Source: Methanoculleus receptaculi (GTDB taxonomy: Archaea; Halobacteriota; Methanomicrobia; Methanomicrobiales; Methanoculleaceae). Taken from it: a DNA stretch of 64,000 nucleotides. Numbering within the stretch: position 1 is the stretch's first letter; every line of letters starts with the position of its first letter. The stretch spans positions 1,721,384 through 1,785,383 of the forward strand of contig NZ_CP137642.1 of assembly GCF_033472595.1 (NCBI RefSeq), in the 5' to 3' direction. The translations under genes were made by a program, and so were the position numbers. Under the pieces are notes generated by a model that searched no databases, was not told the DNA's origin, and saw nothing but the letters and a program-made list of their open reading frames with translations. Shown in pieces: positions 36,039 to 44,696 of the stretch.

Positions 36039-36787
36039 TCTTTTTTATGCTCCTTTAGCAGCGCAGCCCTGATGATGTCTTCCTCAGGGGTGAAGTATAC
36101 AGCATCGTGCCCTTTCCAGGTGTGGCAGTTTCTGAAGACCACCGCGGGTACACCCTCGTGGCTCTCGCCCATAACAAAGTTTGCGAAGGCAGCAATCTCG
36201 TCGACCACCGCCTCTTCTGTGATCGTAAGGACATGACCGAAGAGGTCGGTGTCGCCCCGGTAGTCGTAAATGGCTGTCATCCCGGCCCAGCCGATGGCGA
36301 TGCCGGTCTGGCCGCGGCGGAACGCCCGGCCGCAGGTATCGGTGATTATCACGCGGACGTCTCTTCCGCTGATCCGATCGATCGCATCCCTGATCTCGGC
36401 AGCGGCGGCCATCGGATCGGGGGGAAGGAGGATCACCCGGCCATCCTCGATGTTGCTGTGGTCGACGCCGGCCCGCACACCGATGTGGCCGAAAGGCAGT
36501 TCGGAGAGTATGAACGGATCTTCGAGCAGGATCGCAGCAGAGGAGTCCAGCACCGCCTGCACAAAGCGCGGGTCTTCTCCTGTCTTTCCGGCTATCCGCA
36601 CGGCATCAGCACCGGGGACAATGGATTCAAGGTCACGGGTGAGGCCTTTTGCCTTAGAGTAGACCGATGAGGCAACCGTCAGGATGTCACCGTCCTCAAA
36701 CGCGACCAGCTCACAGATCATACCTGGCAGGTCGTCGCCCTGCCGAATCAGGGGAAGACCCCGAACACCGAATACCTGGATCTCCAT
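36035..36787 (-). CDS. cofE: F420-0:gamma-glutamyl ligase CofE
   Basis: 250 residues from the ATG at 36787; a start three codons earlier is possible. CofE adds L-glutamates to F420-0 using GTP. The metal-binding Asp109 (GVDHSNIEDG) and Asp150 (VIITDTCGRAFRRGQTG) are present, and MGESHEGVPAVVFR is the later conserved stretch. This is the canonical enzyme, in contrast to the paralog at 1.2-2.0 kb. It is convergent with the Sec61 beta gene, overlapping by 4 nt, and is not linked to other cof genes. Confidence 0.94.
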   Translation of the reverse strand: MEIQVFGVRGLPLIRQGDDLPGMICELVAFEDGDILTVASSVYSKAKGLTRDLESIVPGADAVRIAGKTGEDPRFVQAVLDSSAAILLEDPFILSELPFGHIGVRAGVDHSNIEDGRVILLPPDPMAAAAEIRDAIDRISGRDVRVIITDTCGRAFRRGQTGIAIGWAGMTAIYDYRGDTDLFGHVLTITEEAVVDEIAAFANFVMGESHEGVPAVVFRNCHTWKGHDAVYFTPEEDIIRAALLKEHKKD

Positions 36788-36796
36788 CGAATTCAC

Positions 36797-37362
36797 GTAT
36801 CAGTGGTCGTCTCCGCTTCCAGAAAAAGGCTCGGGTTCCATGCACCTGGATGCCGCGCTTACCTGGGTCCGTTGCACGCCCGATCCCGAGGGGGCAAGCA
36901 CGCTCTCCTTCCCTCAGGTGAGTTCACCCCCGAACGCGGCAGTAAGTAACGGTTGCCACAACATGGATGCCGTGCCGGGGGCGAGAAACAGGATCCTTCA
37001 AGGTGGTTTCATCGTGACGCTGGAAACGCGCTCACTGGCAGTGTATCAAGGAGGAATCGCCAGGCGGCGGTGAGGCTGACGGGGAGGGGGCGAAACGCCC
37101 CTTCCCCTGTCTCCTGCATCTAAACCAGACACTCTTTTTCCGCTGGAGGGGATGGAAGATCCCCCACCGCCCGCCCCCTCCAGAGTTGGCGGGCAGTGAA
37201 TGATGACAGCCAGTGGGAAGCCGTGCCAGTGATGAGGACTGGAATTTTCGGAAGGGTTCAGAGAGAACCTGAGTGAAAGGAATCAACTTCCAGCACCGCA
37301 TCAATGGGAGATCACCGGGAAGGATAATTATAAATCCAGCCACCCTAACACACCCATTGATC
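36797..37362. other. Gene-free gap with a dispersed-element copy
   Basis: 566 nt between cofE and a zinc-ribbon gene, with no convincing gene. It contains the dispersed element at about 37040-37110 and, to its right, a large GC-rich imperfect stem (CTGGAGGGG near 37144 with CCCCTCCAG near 37178). A TATA-like AATTATAAAT at 37325-37334 lies about 30 nt before the next start codon. Confidence 0.55.
37041..37110 (+). repeat. Dispersed palindromic element, copy 3
   Basis: The stem arms are at 37081-37092 and 37096-37107 with an AAA loop; one G-T wobble as in copy 1. Upstream, GGCAGTGTATC, AATCGCC and TGAGGCTGAC correspond to the flank of copies 1 and 2. Confidence 0.75.
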
Positions 37363-37629
37363 ATGTATCTCGTCATCCGTTGCCCGGGCTGCAAGACCTT
37401 CAACTACGTGGACCGCTACCAGCGCTGGAGGCTCTGCCCCATCTGCGGTGAGGTTATCAATGTGGAGCGGGTGCCGATATACCTGGATGCAGATGACTTC
37501 CAGGATGCAGAACAGGTTGTGGATCAACTCGAGTCTTACCTCCACCGGACGGGAAAGGCGGACCTGAACGAAGAGGAGATCCGCCAGTTGAGAGCAGAGT
37601 ACGCCCGGTGGGTGAAGAGCCGCCTCTGA
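37363..37629 (+). CDS. DUF1922-type zinc-ribbon protein
   Basis: 88 residues from the ATG at 37363. A longer upstream frame lacks family residues, and a TATA-like box about 30 nt before this ATG fits a leaderless mRNA. The N-terminus is a zinc ribbon: VIRCPGCKTFNYVD, then RLCPICGEV. The rest is helical and charged (DQLESYLHRTGKADLNEEE). The fold is known from archaeal DUF1922 proteins; the function is unknown. It converges on the fwd operon end, with 4 nt between the stops. Confidence 0.75.
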   Translation: MYLVIRCPGCKTFNYVDRYQRWRLCPICGEVINVERVPIYLDADDFQDAEQVVDQLESYLHRTGKADLNEEEIRQLRAEYARWVKSRL

Positions 37630-37633
37630 TCGC

Positions 37634-37783
37634 TCACCAGAGGCGACCGCAGCCAGGACAGATCATGCTCACTTTTCTGCCGCAGTGCGGGCAGTAAAGG
37701 CCCATGCGCTTGCTATTGACCAGCGGTCTCCCGCACCTCTTACAGTGGATCGGGGCGTCAAACCCGCACTCGTGCCTGACCAT
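37634..37783 (-). CDS. 49-residue double zinc-ribbon protein at the end of the fwd operon
   Basis: Starts in the TGATG overlap with fwdC, so it is translated from the fwd transcript. Four Cys pairs or part pairs: HECGFDAPIHCKRCGRPL, LYCPHCGRKV and MICPGCGRLW. Two zinc (or cluster) sites are likely. There is room for little else. It might help assembly or metal insertion of the formylmethanofuran dehydrogenase; that is inference from position alone. No known family name comes to mind. Confidence 0.7.
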   Translation of the reverse strand: MVRHECGFDAPIHCKRCGRPLVNSKRMGLYCPHCGRKVSMICPGCGRLW

Positions 37784-38553
37784 CAGTCCAGGTATTCGTA
37801 GTTCCCGACAAAAAGATTTCCTTTCCCCCGGTTCGCCACATCGCCGGTAAACCGGATTAGCGTCCGCCCATCCTGCTGGGCGGTGCCGACCTTCCTGAAG
37901 GTAGGGAGCATCCACCGCGCCGTCCCGTAGACGTAGCAGGCGCCATCCTTCATGTTTGCCGCCGGCCGTGTGCAGTCCCCATGGATGATGAGCGTCCCGC
38001 CACGCATCTCGGCGCCGGGCATATCCCCCGCATCGCCGTGAACTACGACCGTCCCGCCGGCAAGGTTCTCCGCCAGGAAATCACCGGCACGGCCAAAGAC
38101 CTCCACGCTACCCCCGGTCATACCCTTACGGCCGCCGCGGTAACCAGAAGCACAGTAATCGGCGGCGTTGCCCCGGCAGATGATCATCCCCCCTGCCATC
38201 TCCCGGCCGAGCCAGCCATCGGCGTTACCCTGGATCTCGATCGCCCCGCCGCTCATGAAATTGCCGCAGTGCATCCCAATATCCCCCAGGACGGTGATCT
38301 TCCCCGCATCCATGTACTCGCCGATCCTCTTCAACCGGGCGGTCTCCCCGGAGAGGACGACCTCCACATCCTCCGCCCGGTCGGCATCGCCCTCCACCAA
38401 GACCGAGAAAGCCTCCTCGATACCGAGCTCCCGGTTCCCCCGCCAGACAGAGAGATCGGTGCCGGAGAGAAAGTTCGCAGGGACGATCGACTCCGCCTCT
38501 ATCGGGATGGACCATCTCCCCATCGGTTTCATTGCAAGCGTGACTCTCATCAT
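37783..38553 (-). CDS. fwdC: Formylmethanofuran dehydrogenase subunit C
   Basis: 256 residues from the ATG at 38553, which overlaps the fwdA stop; another ATG follows at once. FwdC is a right-handed beta-helix built from glycine-rich repeats, as seen in GNFMSGGAIEIQGNADGWLG, MAGGMIICRGNAADYC and LAGGTVVVHGDAGDMPG. It is related to the C-terminal domain of glutamate synthase and holds the Fwd core together. It lies between fwdA and the small zinc-ribbon gene. Confidence 0.94.
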   Translation of the reverse strand: MMRVTLAMKPMGRWSIPIEAESIVPANFLSGTDLSVWRGNRELGIEEAFSVLVEGDADRAEDVEVVLSGETARLKRIGEYMDAGKITVLGDIGMHCGNFMSGGAIEIQGNADGWLGREMAGGMIICRGNAADYCASGYRGGRKGMTGGSVEVFGRAGDFLAENLAGGTVVVHGDAGDMPGAEMRGGTLIIHGDCTRPAANMKDGACYVYGTARWMLPTFRKVGTAQQDGRTLIRFTGDVANRGKGNLFVGNYEYLD

Positions 38554-40250
38554 AGTTCCGTCTCCGTCTCGATGCATCGGCTCCTGCTCAGGTAACTCTC
38601 CTGAACCGGGTAGTTGCTCATCCGGACGGTGTAGTAGCGGTCGAACTTCTCGACGAAATCAGCGTCCTTCCCCATATCATAGTTCTCAGAGACCTTCGGC
38701 CTGACCCAGATGGTGGCGTTGCTTCCGTGAACCACGCACTCGCCCCGGCGGGCGACAACCCTGCCCCGCTTGATCGTGTATTCCGTCCGGGAAAACCCGT
38801 CGATCACCTTCTGGAACTCGGTCGAGGGGTCGACCTCATCGATCCGCATGGGGTAGATCGCAACATCCGCATCCGCACCGGGAGCCAGATGGCCTTTCCC
38901 GAGATCCTGGATCCCGAGCGCCCGCGCCTGGCCAGCCCGTGTCATCACCGCGATCTCGTACCAGTCCATCTCCCGGTCGATCGCCGGGAGAGGCACCCTC
39001 GACCCGGTATCGGGATGGACCTTCGCAAACTCGGCGTCACGGTACCTCCTGCTCATAAGGAGGGCAATGATCTCGGGGTATTTGACAAACGGCGCACCGT
39101 TAGGGTTATCCGTCGTGAGCAGACACTGCCAGGGGCTCTTTGTGAGTAGCGCAAGTTCAAGACCGATCGCCCACATGATCGAGTTGACCAGGTTCTTGCG
39201 CCGGTAGATGACCGGTATGATCCCCGAACCCGTCTCGAGCTCCACATCGTGGTTGCTCCACTTCTCGTGGTGGAGGCGGTAGAGGTTAAACTCCATCGGC
39301 CCATCCGCGGTCATCGTCGTTGTCCGGCCAAACATCACCTGCCCCATATCCATGACTATCTGCGGCCGCATGTTGACGAGGTTTGCGATCGGCTCGCTCT
39401 TTGAAGAGAAGTCCTTCCATCCAGAACCGCCGTAGGCGTGGAACTGGACGTGAGTTGCATACAGTGTCTGGCGTTTCGGGTTCAGGTCAGGGACAAGACC
39501 CATCGACCCCAGGGTGCAGGTGTAGTTACCCGGAGTGCCCAGGTTGTTGCAGTGGAGGTGAACTGAGTGAGGCAGGTGGAGGAGTTCGTTTGCCTCGATC
39601 ACCGAGCGGATGATCTCTGCCGGCGTCACCTCAAAGTAGGGCACAGGGTCGCGGATGCATGATACGTTCTTGCCCCACTGCCAGGCCTCGGTACCGCCAG
39701 GGTTTGTGAGCTTGACGGCAAACCCCTTCACCGCTGTGAGCATCCAGGCTATGATTGCAGCGACCCTTTTCACGTCTCCATCGCGGATCGCCTCCATGAT
39801 CGACCAGTTCCCATCAAAGAGGGTGTTTGCCATGGTGTCCTGGAGAGGGGTGTAGGTGAACTCCTCGTGGGTGTGCCGGGCCTCAAGCGGCGCCATCGCC
39901 CCCTCAAGCAGTGTGGTGTAGCCCATCACGCTGTAGCGGTAACTGTTGCCATAGGTCGTCGGGACGCTGTAGCCGGAGGTGGCGTGCATCGGCCCGCGGC
40001 GGGGCGTCCTCCCCGCCCGCATATCCTCCGGGCTCATGTAGCGCCCGAAGTTCACCTTCGTCCCGCAGATATGGGTGTGTGAGTCGATCCCACCGGGCAT
40101 CGTGAGCATGCCACGGGCATCGATCACATCCGCGGCAGCGCTCACCTCCTCGACGATCTTCCCATCAAGGATGGCGATATCCATCGTCTCGCCGTTGATC
40201 CCGCTGAGAGGATCGATCACATGGGCGTTCTTAACCAGGAGTTCGGTCAT
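38550..40250 (-). CDS. fwdA: Formylmethanofuran dehydrogenase subunit A
   Basis: 566 residues. FwdA is the amidohydrolase-type subunit that condenses formate with methanofuran at a dinuclear zinc site. Ligands His58 and His60 lie in GGIDSHTHICGTKVNFG; later conserved stretches are VHLHCNNLGTPGNYT, ATHVQFHAYGG and LLTTDNPNGAPF with the catalytic Asp. It overlaps fwdB by 4 nt upstream and fwdC by 4 nt downstream. Confidence 0.96.
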   Translation of the reverse strand: MTELLVKNAHVIDPLSGINGETMDIAILDGKIVEEVSAAADVIDARGMLTMPGGIDSHTHICGTKVNFGRYMSPEDMRAGRTPRRGPMHATSGYSVPTTYGNSYRYSVMGYTTLLEGAMAPLEARHTHEEFTYTPLQDTMANTLFDGNWSIMEAIRDGDVKRVAAIIAWMLTAVKGFAVKLTNPGGTEAWQWGKNVSCIRDPVPYFEVTPAEIIRSVIEANELLHLPHSVHLHCNNLGTPGNYTCTLGSMGLVPDLNPKRQTLYATHVQFHAYGGSGWKDFSSKSEPIANLVNMRPQIVMDMGQVMFGRTTTMTADGPMEFNLYRLHHEKWSNHDVELETGSGIIPVIYRRKNLVNSIMWAIGLELALLTKSPWQCLLTTDNPNGAPFVKYPEIIALLMSRRYRDAEFAKVHPDTGSRVPLPAIDREMDWYEIAVMTRAGQARALGIQDLGKGHLAPGADADVAIYPMRIDEVDPSTEFQKVIDGFSRTEYTIKRGRVVARRGECVVHGSNATIWVRPKVSENYDMGKDADFVEKFDRYYTVRMSNYPVQESYLSRSRCIETETEL

Positions 40251-41536
40251 CGCTTCAGAGCCTCCTGCATCAACGCATACATCCGGGTGAGGACATCCTC
40301 ATCGGAGGGGTAATCGCTCGACACAACCTTCTTTGTCCGGATCGGCACCCCGTCCATCCGGTAGGCTGTTCCTTCCGCATCGACCCCGGTCACCGCCACA
40401 GGGATCTGGACGCTGCAGAACGCGGTGGTGGCGTTGGGGTAGGGGTCGAGCTGGACAACAGGGATCTCAGCAAGGTGTTCGATGCACTTGCGCGGGAAGT
40501 GCGCGGCCGGGTCGCTCCCGACTATCAGCGCGGCGTCGCACTCTTTGCGAGCCAGGACGTCCACCGCCGTCGTCTCCCCGGGGTTGTAGAAGGCGATGCC
40601 CCGGGAGAAGTCGATAGCGAAGGGGTAGCCTGTCATCCATGTGTTGACTTCGTTCGAACCGTAGACGTTGTAGTGGCCACGCATAGCCGATATGGTAAAC
40701 TTCGTGTGCCTGTTCAGTTCCGTGACGAGCTCGATGGCATTCCGAACGTTCTTGTACTTCCCGGGGATCATGGTGAGGCCGAGCCCGAAGTAGACCGCCC
40801 CGAACTTCGCGTTCAGGCAGAGGTCTGCCACCCGGATCAACTGGTCCCGCGTGACGCCCGCGACCGTCGGCGGGATGGTGTCGGTCTTACCCCTGACGAT
40901 CGCCCGGAGCGCCGAGAGGACGGCATAATCCCCGCCGGGCCTGACCCTGACGAACTCGTCGGCAATGTTTGCCGTCCGGGTCTTCCTGACATCGACGACT
41001 ATCACCTTCCGGTCGCGGAACGAGTTCTCCAGGAAAAAACCCTCCGCGTAACACGTGTAGCGCGAGAGGTGACGCGGGTGGGCGTCGATCGGGTTTGACC
41101 CCCAGTAGATCACAACGTCCGCCCGGTTCTTCACGACGCCGAGCGTGCAGCCCGGGTGCCCGACCTCCTGGATGGCCAGCACGGATGGGCCGTGGCAGAC
41201 CGAGGAGGTGTTGTCGATCACCCCCCGCACCAGTTCGGCCATGTGAACCCCGACACACTGCGCCTCGCCATGGGTGCCGCTCCAGCCGTAGAGGAGCGGG
41301 CGTTCGGCGTCAAGGAGCATCTCGGCGGCGTATCGAATGGCCTCATCATAGGAGATATCCTTCCAGGTCTTCCCCTCGCGCCGGATGGGGGTCTTGAGCC
41401 TCTCGCCGCCCAGGAACTTCGTCGCCCCCAGGTCGCAGGCGTTTGTGACGCCGACCACCCGGCCGCTCTCGATCTCGACCTCAATATCGTCGCAGAGACA
41501 TCCACAGAACGGGCAGACCGCGTCTTTAACGATCAT
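40247..41536 (-). CDS. fwdB: Formylmethanofuran dehydrogenase subunit B
   Basis: 429 residues from the ATG at 41536. FwdB carries the molybdopterin- or tungstopterin active site that reduces CO2 to formate, with one [4Fe-4S] cluster. The cluster motif is CPFCGCLCDD (Cys8, 11, 13, 15). The metal ligand is Cys114 in SSVCHGPSVLAIQ, a Cys codon, not TGA, so this is not the selenocysteine form. Tungsten or molybdenum cannot be told apart. It overlaps fwdD by 11 nt and fwdA by 4 nt. Confidence 0.95.
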   Translation of the reverse strand: MIVKDAVCPFCGCLCDDIEVEIESGRVVGVTNACDLGATKFLGGERLKTPIRREGKTWKDISYDEAIRYAAEMLLDAERPLLYGWSGTHGEAQCVGVHMAELVRGVIDNTSSVCHGPSVLAIQEVGHPGCTLGVVKNRADVVIYWGSNPIDAHPRHLSRYTCYAEGFFLENSFRDRKVIVVDVRKTRTANIADEFVRVRPGGDYAVLSALRAIVRGKTDTIPPTVAGVTRDQLIRVADLCLNAKFGAVYFGLGLTMIPGKYKNVRNAIELVTELNRHTKFTISAMRGHYNVYGSNEVNTWMTGYPFAIDFSRGIAFYNPGETTAVDVLARKECDAALIVGSDPAAHFPRKCIEHLAEIPVVQLDPYPNATTAFCSVQIPVAVTGVDAEGTAYRMDGVPIRTKKVVSSDYPSDEDVLTRMYALMQEALKR

Positions 41537-41915
41537 ATGCCAGCCCTCCAAGGTCTTCCATCAGTCCGTAAACCGATTTCGGCTCTTCGTCGGTCGGTTC
41601 GATCTCAACCTCGTGAGACTTGAAGTCCGGCATCCCGGTGGAACGGGTATCAGCGGCCAGGATGTGGTTTGCATAGGGCCCGTACGGGACAAAGACCGTC
41701 CCTATCTCAACCTCGACCGACGCTTCCGCACGCATCACGACCTCGCCGGCCGGGCCACGCACAAGGATCGGATCGCCGTCATCGACCCCGAGTTCGAGCA
41801 TATCAAACTCGTGCATGAAACAGGTCGAGGCCTCCCGGGCGTACTCTGCCGAACCCTTGTTCTCGACGGTCACACCCTGGTTGACCGTCCGCCCGGTGTT
41901 CATAAGGAACTTCAT
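41526..41915 (-). CDS. fwdD: Formylmethanofuran dehydrogenase subunit D
   Basis: 129 residues from the ATG at 41915 (ATGA overlap with the ferredoxin stop); the frame is open upstream but would run inside the ferredoxin gene. FwdD is the small beta-barrel that completes the pterin-cofactor pocket of FwdB, like the C-terminal domain of formate dehydrogenases. Landmarks: NTGRTVNQGVTVENKGS, LGVDDGDPILVRGPAGEV and GPYANHILAADTRSTGMP. Confidence 0.93.
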   Translation of the reverse strand: MKFLMNTGRTVNQGVTVENKGSAEYAREASTCFMHEFDMLELGVDDGDPILVRGPAGEVVMRAEASVEVEIGTVFVPYGPYANHILAADTRSTGMPDFKSHEVEIEPTDEEPKSVYGLMEDLGGLAYDR

Positions 41916-42523
41916 GACCCCACCTCGTCCAGGAACTGCACCCCTTCCACCATCCGGGCGACACGCATCGCGCCGCTCGGGCACTGGGTTTCACAGGTCT
42001 TGCAGCCTGTGCACTTCTCCTCGTGGAGGATCTGCACCCGGCCGCCCTTGACCCGCATGATCACATCGTCGCTTGTTGATGTCCCTGTCGCCGCAAGCCG
42101 GGGATCGATCTGGCGGTTGATCGGGCATGCGACACAGCAGTTCCCGCAGCGCATGCAGAGGCTCTCGTCGACCTCCAGGTGGTAGGAGTGCCAGAACGCC
42201 GTTGCATCGCGGCCGGCGAGTTCCAGGACGCGGCCGCTTGAGAGTACACCCTCAGGGCACGCCTCGACACAGAGACCGCACCGGATGCAGTGACCCGGGT
42301 AGACCTCGGGCTCCCACTGCTCCTTTCTGCGGAGGACGGCGATCGCGTCGGGTGCCGGGCAGATCATCATGCAGGTGAAACACCCGGTGCACTCCTTCTC
42401 CGTCCGGGTCGGGTAGCCCTTGAAGTAGGGCGGCGTCACGAGCGGCGCGGTCTTTACGAAGAAGAACTTCTTGAGCCATTCGGGCCTGAGGAACTCCCGG
42501 ACGTAGTAGACGATCGATCGCAT
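41912..42523 (-). CDS. Ferredoxin with four [4Fe-4S] motifs, between eha and fwd genes
   Basis: 203 residues. Four CxxCxxCxxxC motifs: Cys45/48/51/55 (CTGCFTCMMIC), 79/82/85/89 (CIRCGLCVEAC), 123/126/129/133 (CMRCGNCCVAC) and 171/174/177/181 (CTGCKTCETQC). The first two and last two may form two ferredoxin-like halves. The N-terminal 35 residues (YYVREFLRPEWLKKFFFVKT) resemble the linker of NuoI/EchF-type subunits. It is 4 nt from ehaO and overlaps fwdD. It is placed to carry electrons from the hydrogenase to Fwd; this is inferred from order and cluster content. Confidence 0.85.
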   Translation of the reverse strand: MRSIVYYVREFLRPEWLKKFFFVKTAPLVTPPYFKGYPTRTEKECTGCFTCMMICPAPDAIAVLRRKEQWEPEVYPGHCIRCGLCVEACPEGVLSSGRVLELAGRDATAFWHSYHLEVDESLCMRCGNCCVACPINRQIDPRLAATGTSTSDDVIMRVKGGRVQILHEEKCTGCKTCETQCPSGAMRVARMVEGVQFLDEVGS

Positions 42524-42527
42524 CGCT

Positions 42528-43616
42528 TCACCTTTCGTTGCAGGCGATACAGGGATCGCTGCTGATGAACGTCGAGGTAACGTCGGCGATTGACGTGGCG
42601 TCCACCACCATGTAGTGGGCGCAAGCCTCGATGTTCATGATCGACGGCGTCCGGATCGCGATATCGACCACCCTGCCGTATTCGTCGGTCTTGATAGTGT
42701 AGGTCAGCTCGCCCCGGGGGGCCTCACCAGCATACGAGGCCTCGCCTGCCCTGCAGAGGCCGCCTCCCCGGATGGGGCCGTCGGGCAGAGTATCTACGCA
42801 TTTACGGATCAGGTCGATGCTCTGGAAGACCTCCTGGAACCGGACCATGACCCGGGCGAAGTTGTCGCCCTCGGTCCGGGTTATCTGCTTGAAGTCCAGC
42901 GCCTGGTAGGTCGGGTGGCGGAGGCGCAGGTCGCAGTCCTCGACGCCGCTTGCACGTGCCGTTGGGCCGACTGTGTGGGCGCGGATCGCATCCTCGCGGC
43001 TCATGAACCCGATCCCTTTGCTCCTGAGCCCTATCAGGGGCCCGGTCTCAAAGATCCGGACGTAGCGCTTCAACTCATCCTCGACCTTTGCGAGATCGGC
43101 GAGCATCACCGCGGCGTCCTCCGGGAGGAGGTCGAACCGGACGCCGCCAGGGATCATGTAGGCGGTGTTGATCCTCGAACCGGTGATCCGCTCCAGGTTG
43201 TCGAGCACCCTCTCCCGGGTGTTTAAGAGGTACATCGCAAGCGTCTCGTGCTCGATCGTGTAGCAGTAGGAGAAGTTCGCAATGAGGTGACTGGCGATCC
43301 GGTCGAGTTCGTTCGCTACAACCCGCAGGTAGGCCGCCCGCGGCGGAACCGCTATATCGCTGATCTCCTCCATCGTCTCGATGAAGACCATGTTGTGAAC
43401 GACCGAGCAGATGCCGCAGACCCGTTCGGCAAGGAACATAACCTCCTGCCAGGGACGGCCGCGCATGATCCGCTCAATCCCCTTCTTCATGTAGCCGAGC
43501 TCGACCTCGGTATGGAGCACCCGCTCGCCCGCCGTCTCGCACTTGAGGCGGACGGGCTCTTTCCAGCAGGGGTGCATCGGCCCGAGCGGGATGGAGACGT
43601 CGACGGTCTTCTTCAT
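42528..43616 (-). CDS. ehaO: Energy-converting [NiFe] hydrogenase large subunit (EhaO-type)
   Basis: 362 residues from the ATG at 43616 (overlaps ehaN by 4 nt); a longer upstream frame lies inside ehaN. The Ni-Fe site is intact: Cys67 and Cys70 in ERVCGICSVVH and Cys356 and Cys359 in SDPCIACNER. The protein ends right after this motif, so no C-terminal peptide needs cleavage, as in several membrane-bound hydrogenases. It oxidises H2 for ferredoxin reduction driven by ion flux. Assigned to Eha rather than Ech or Mbh because of the DUF1959 neighbour. Confidence 0.93.
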   Translation of the reverse strand: MKKTVDVSIPLGPMHPCWKEPVRLKCETAGERVLHTEVELGYMKKGIERIMRGRPWQEVMFLAERVCGICSVVHNMVFIETMEEISDIAVPPRAAYLRVVANELDRIASHLIANFSYCYTIEHETLAMYLLNTRERVLDNLERITGSRINTAYMIPGGVRFDLLPEDAAVMLADLAKVEDELKRYVRIFETGPLIGLRSKGIGFMSREDAIRAHTVGPTARASGVEDCDLRLRHPTYQALDFKQITRTEGDNFARVMVRFQEVFQSIDLIRKCVDTLPDGPIRGGGLCRAGEASYAGEAPRGELTYTIKTDEYGRVVDIAIRTPSIMNIEACAHYMVVDATSIADVTSTFISSDPCIACNER

Positions 43617-44068
43617 GACTGTTTTTCCTCGTAATCCTTGAATATCAGCGGTGCAACCGAGAGAATGGCAGAGAGGATCTCCGTTGGTCGTGGAGGGCAG
43701 CCCGGAACCTCTGCGGCTATGGGTATATAGTTCTTGACCGGTGGAGTAGTCAAAGAACCCTTCCGGGCATAGACACACCCCGATATCGGGCAGTTCCCGA
43801 TAGCGACGGCCACTTTCGGCTCCGGGATCTTATCCCAGATGTCGCGGAGTTTGTCCACCCACTGAGGCGTTACGGAGCCTATCACCAGGAGGATATCAGC
43901 CTCACGGGGGTTGTTGTGGACGTAGATCCCGTACTGCTCGATATCATAGCGGGGAGCAAGACAGGCAAGCACCTCGATGTCGCAGCCGTTGCATGAGCCG
44001 ACATCGACGTAACTGACGTGGATCGACCTCGACCGAACGGCGTTTTTTATGCTCTGGAGTATGCTCAT
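43613..44068 (-). CDS. ehaN: Energy-converting [NiFe] hydrogenase small subunit (EhaN-type)
   Basis: 151 residues. The proximal [4Fe-4S] ligands are Cys26 and Cys29 (GSCNGCDIEVL), Cys93 (GNCPISGC) and Cys124 (VPGCPPRP). It is related to NuoB of complex I and pairs with EhaO on the cytoplasmic side of the membrane. It overlaps its neighbours by 4 nt on both sides. Confidence 0.93.
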   Translation of the reverse strand: MSILQSIKNAVRSRSIHVSYVDVGSCNGCDIEVLACLAPRYDIEQYGIYVHNNPREADILLVIGSVTPQWVDKLRDIWDKIPEPKVAVAIGNCPISGCVYARKGSLTTPPVKNYIPIAAEVPGCPPRPTEILSAILSVAPLIFKDYEEKQS

Positions 44069-44448
44069 GATATGACCGCCTCCCTGATCCGCTCCCTGCC
44101 TCTCGCGATTGCCTCCTCAATGGGCATATCCCGGGCCAGCGCTCTGGTCTCTTCGTAGATCTCTTTCATCCTCTCCATGTCCAGAAGCGGTATATACCGT
44201 GTGAAGAGTTCGCACCCGAGCTCCTTTGCCAGCGGGTCGCCCTCATCGGCATACCGCAGCCCCATCTCCCAGCGGGTCTCTATGTTCTCCAGCAGCGACA
44301 TATCGAGACGCTGGATCAGCAGCCTGCGCAGTTTTGCATCACTCACGCCGAGCCGGCGCGCAATCGCTCTGACGGCCGCATCGTGTTTTGTGCTCGTCAG
44401 TATGTTGTACTTCAGAGGCCGGAGGTCTTTCTCATAGAGGAACTTCAC
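44065..44448 (-). CDS. ehaM: EhaM, DUF1959 protein
   Basis: 127 residues, soluble and helical, matching the DUF1959 family (EhaM): LKYNILTSTKHDAAVRAIAR, RLGVSDAKLRRLLIQRLDMS and AEGDPLAKELG-like YADEGDPLAKELG. This family occurs only in Eha operons and so fixes the type of the hydrogenase. Its biochemical role is not known. It overlaps the genes on both sides by 4 nt. Confidence 0.85.
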   Translation of the reverse strand: MKFLYEKDLRPLKYNILTSTKHDAAVRAIARRLGVSDAKLRRLLIQRLDMSLLENIETRWEMGLRYADEGDPLAKELGCELFTRYIPLLDMERMKEIYEETRALARDMPIEEAIARGRERIREAVIS

Positions 44449-44696
44449 GCAAGCACCCCCGACGCGTTTGCCACCGCGTAGGCGAGAAACCCGAGCACCA
44501 TCACCCAGAGCAGCGCCGTCTCGTAGCGTTTCAGGGCGAGTTCGTCGTGCATCCAGGTGAGGGTCGCGGCGACGGCGAGCAGGATGACTCCTGCCAGTGC
44601 CTGGCCGGTCACGCTCCCGTTTTGGGCGATCTGGACAAGGAATACCATGACGTAGAAGACCGCTCCCGCCGTGATCAGGAGCCGTAACGCGCTCAT
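44445..44696 (-). CDS. Small membrane subunit (EhaL- or EhaK-like)
   Basis: 83 residues with two or three membrane helices (RLLITAGAVFYVMVFLV; TGQALAGVILLAVAATLTWM; LLWVMVLGFLAYAVANA). Position between the NuoH-like subunit and EhaM fits EhaK or EhaL (DUF2104); only one such gene is present here where the reference operon has two. The letter is a guess; membership of the complex is likely. Confidence 0.75.
   Translation of the reverse strand: MSALRLLITAGAVFYVMVFLVQIAQNGSVTGQALAGVILLAVAATLTWMHDELALKRYETALLWVMVLGFLAYAVANASGVLA

Noticed and set aside
40247-41536. Selenocysteine in FwdB
   Set aside because: The metal-ligand position is an ordinary Cys codon, and no TGA interrupts the frame.
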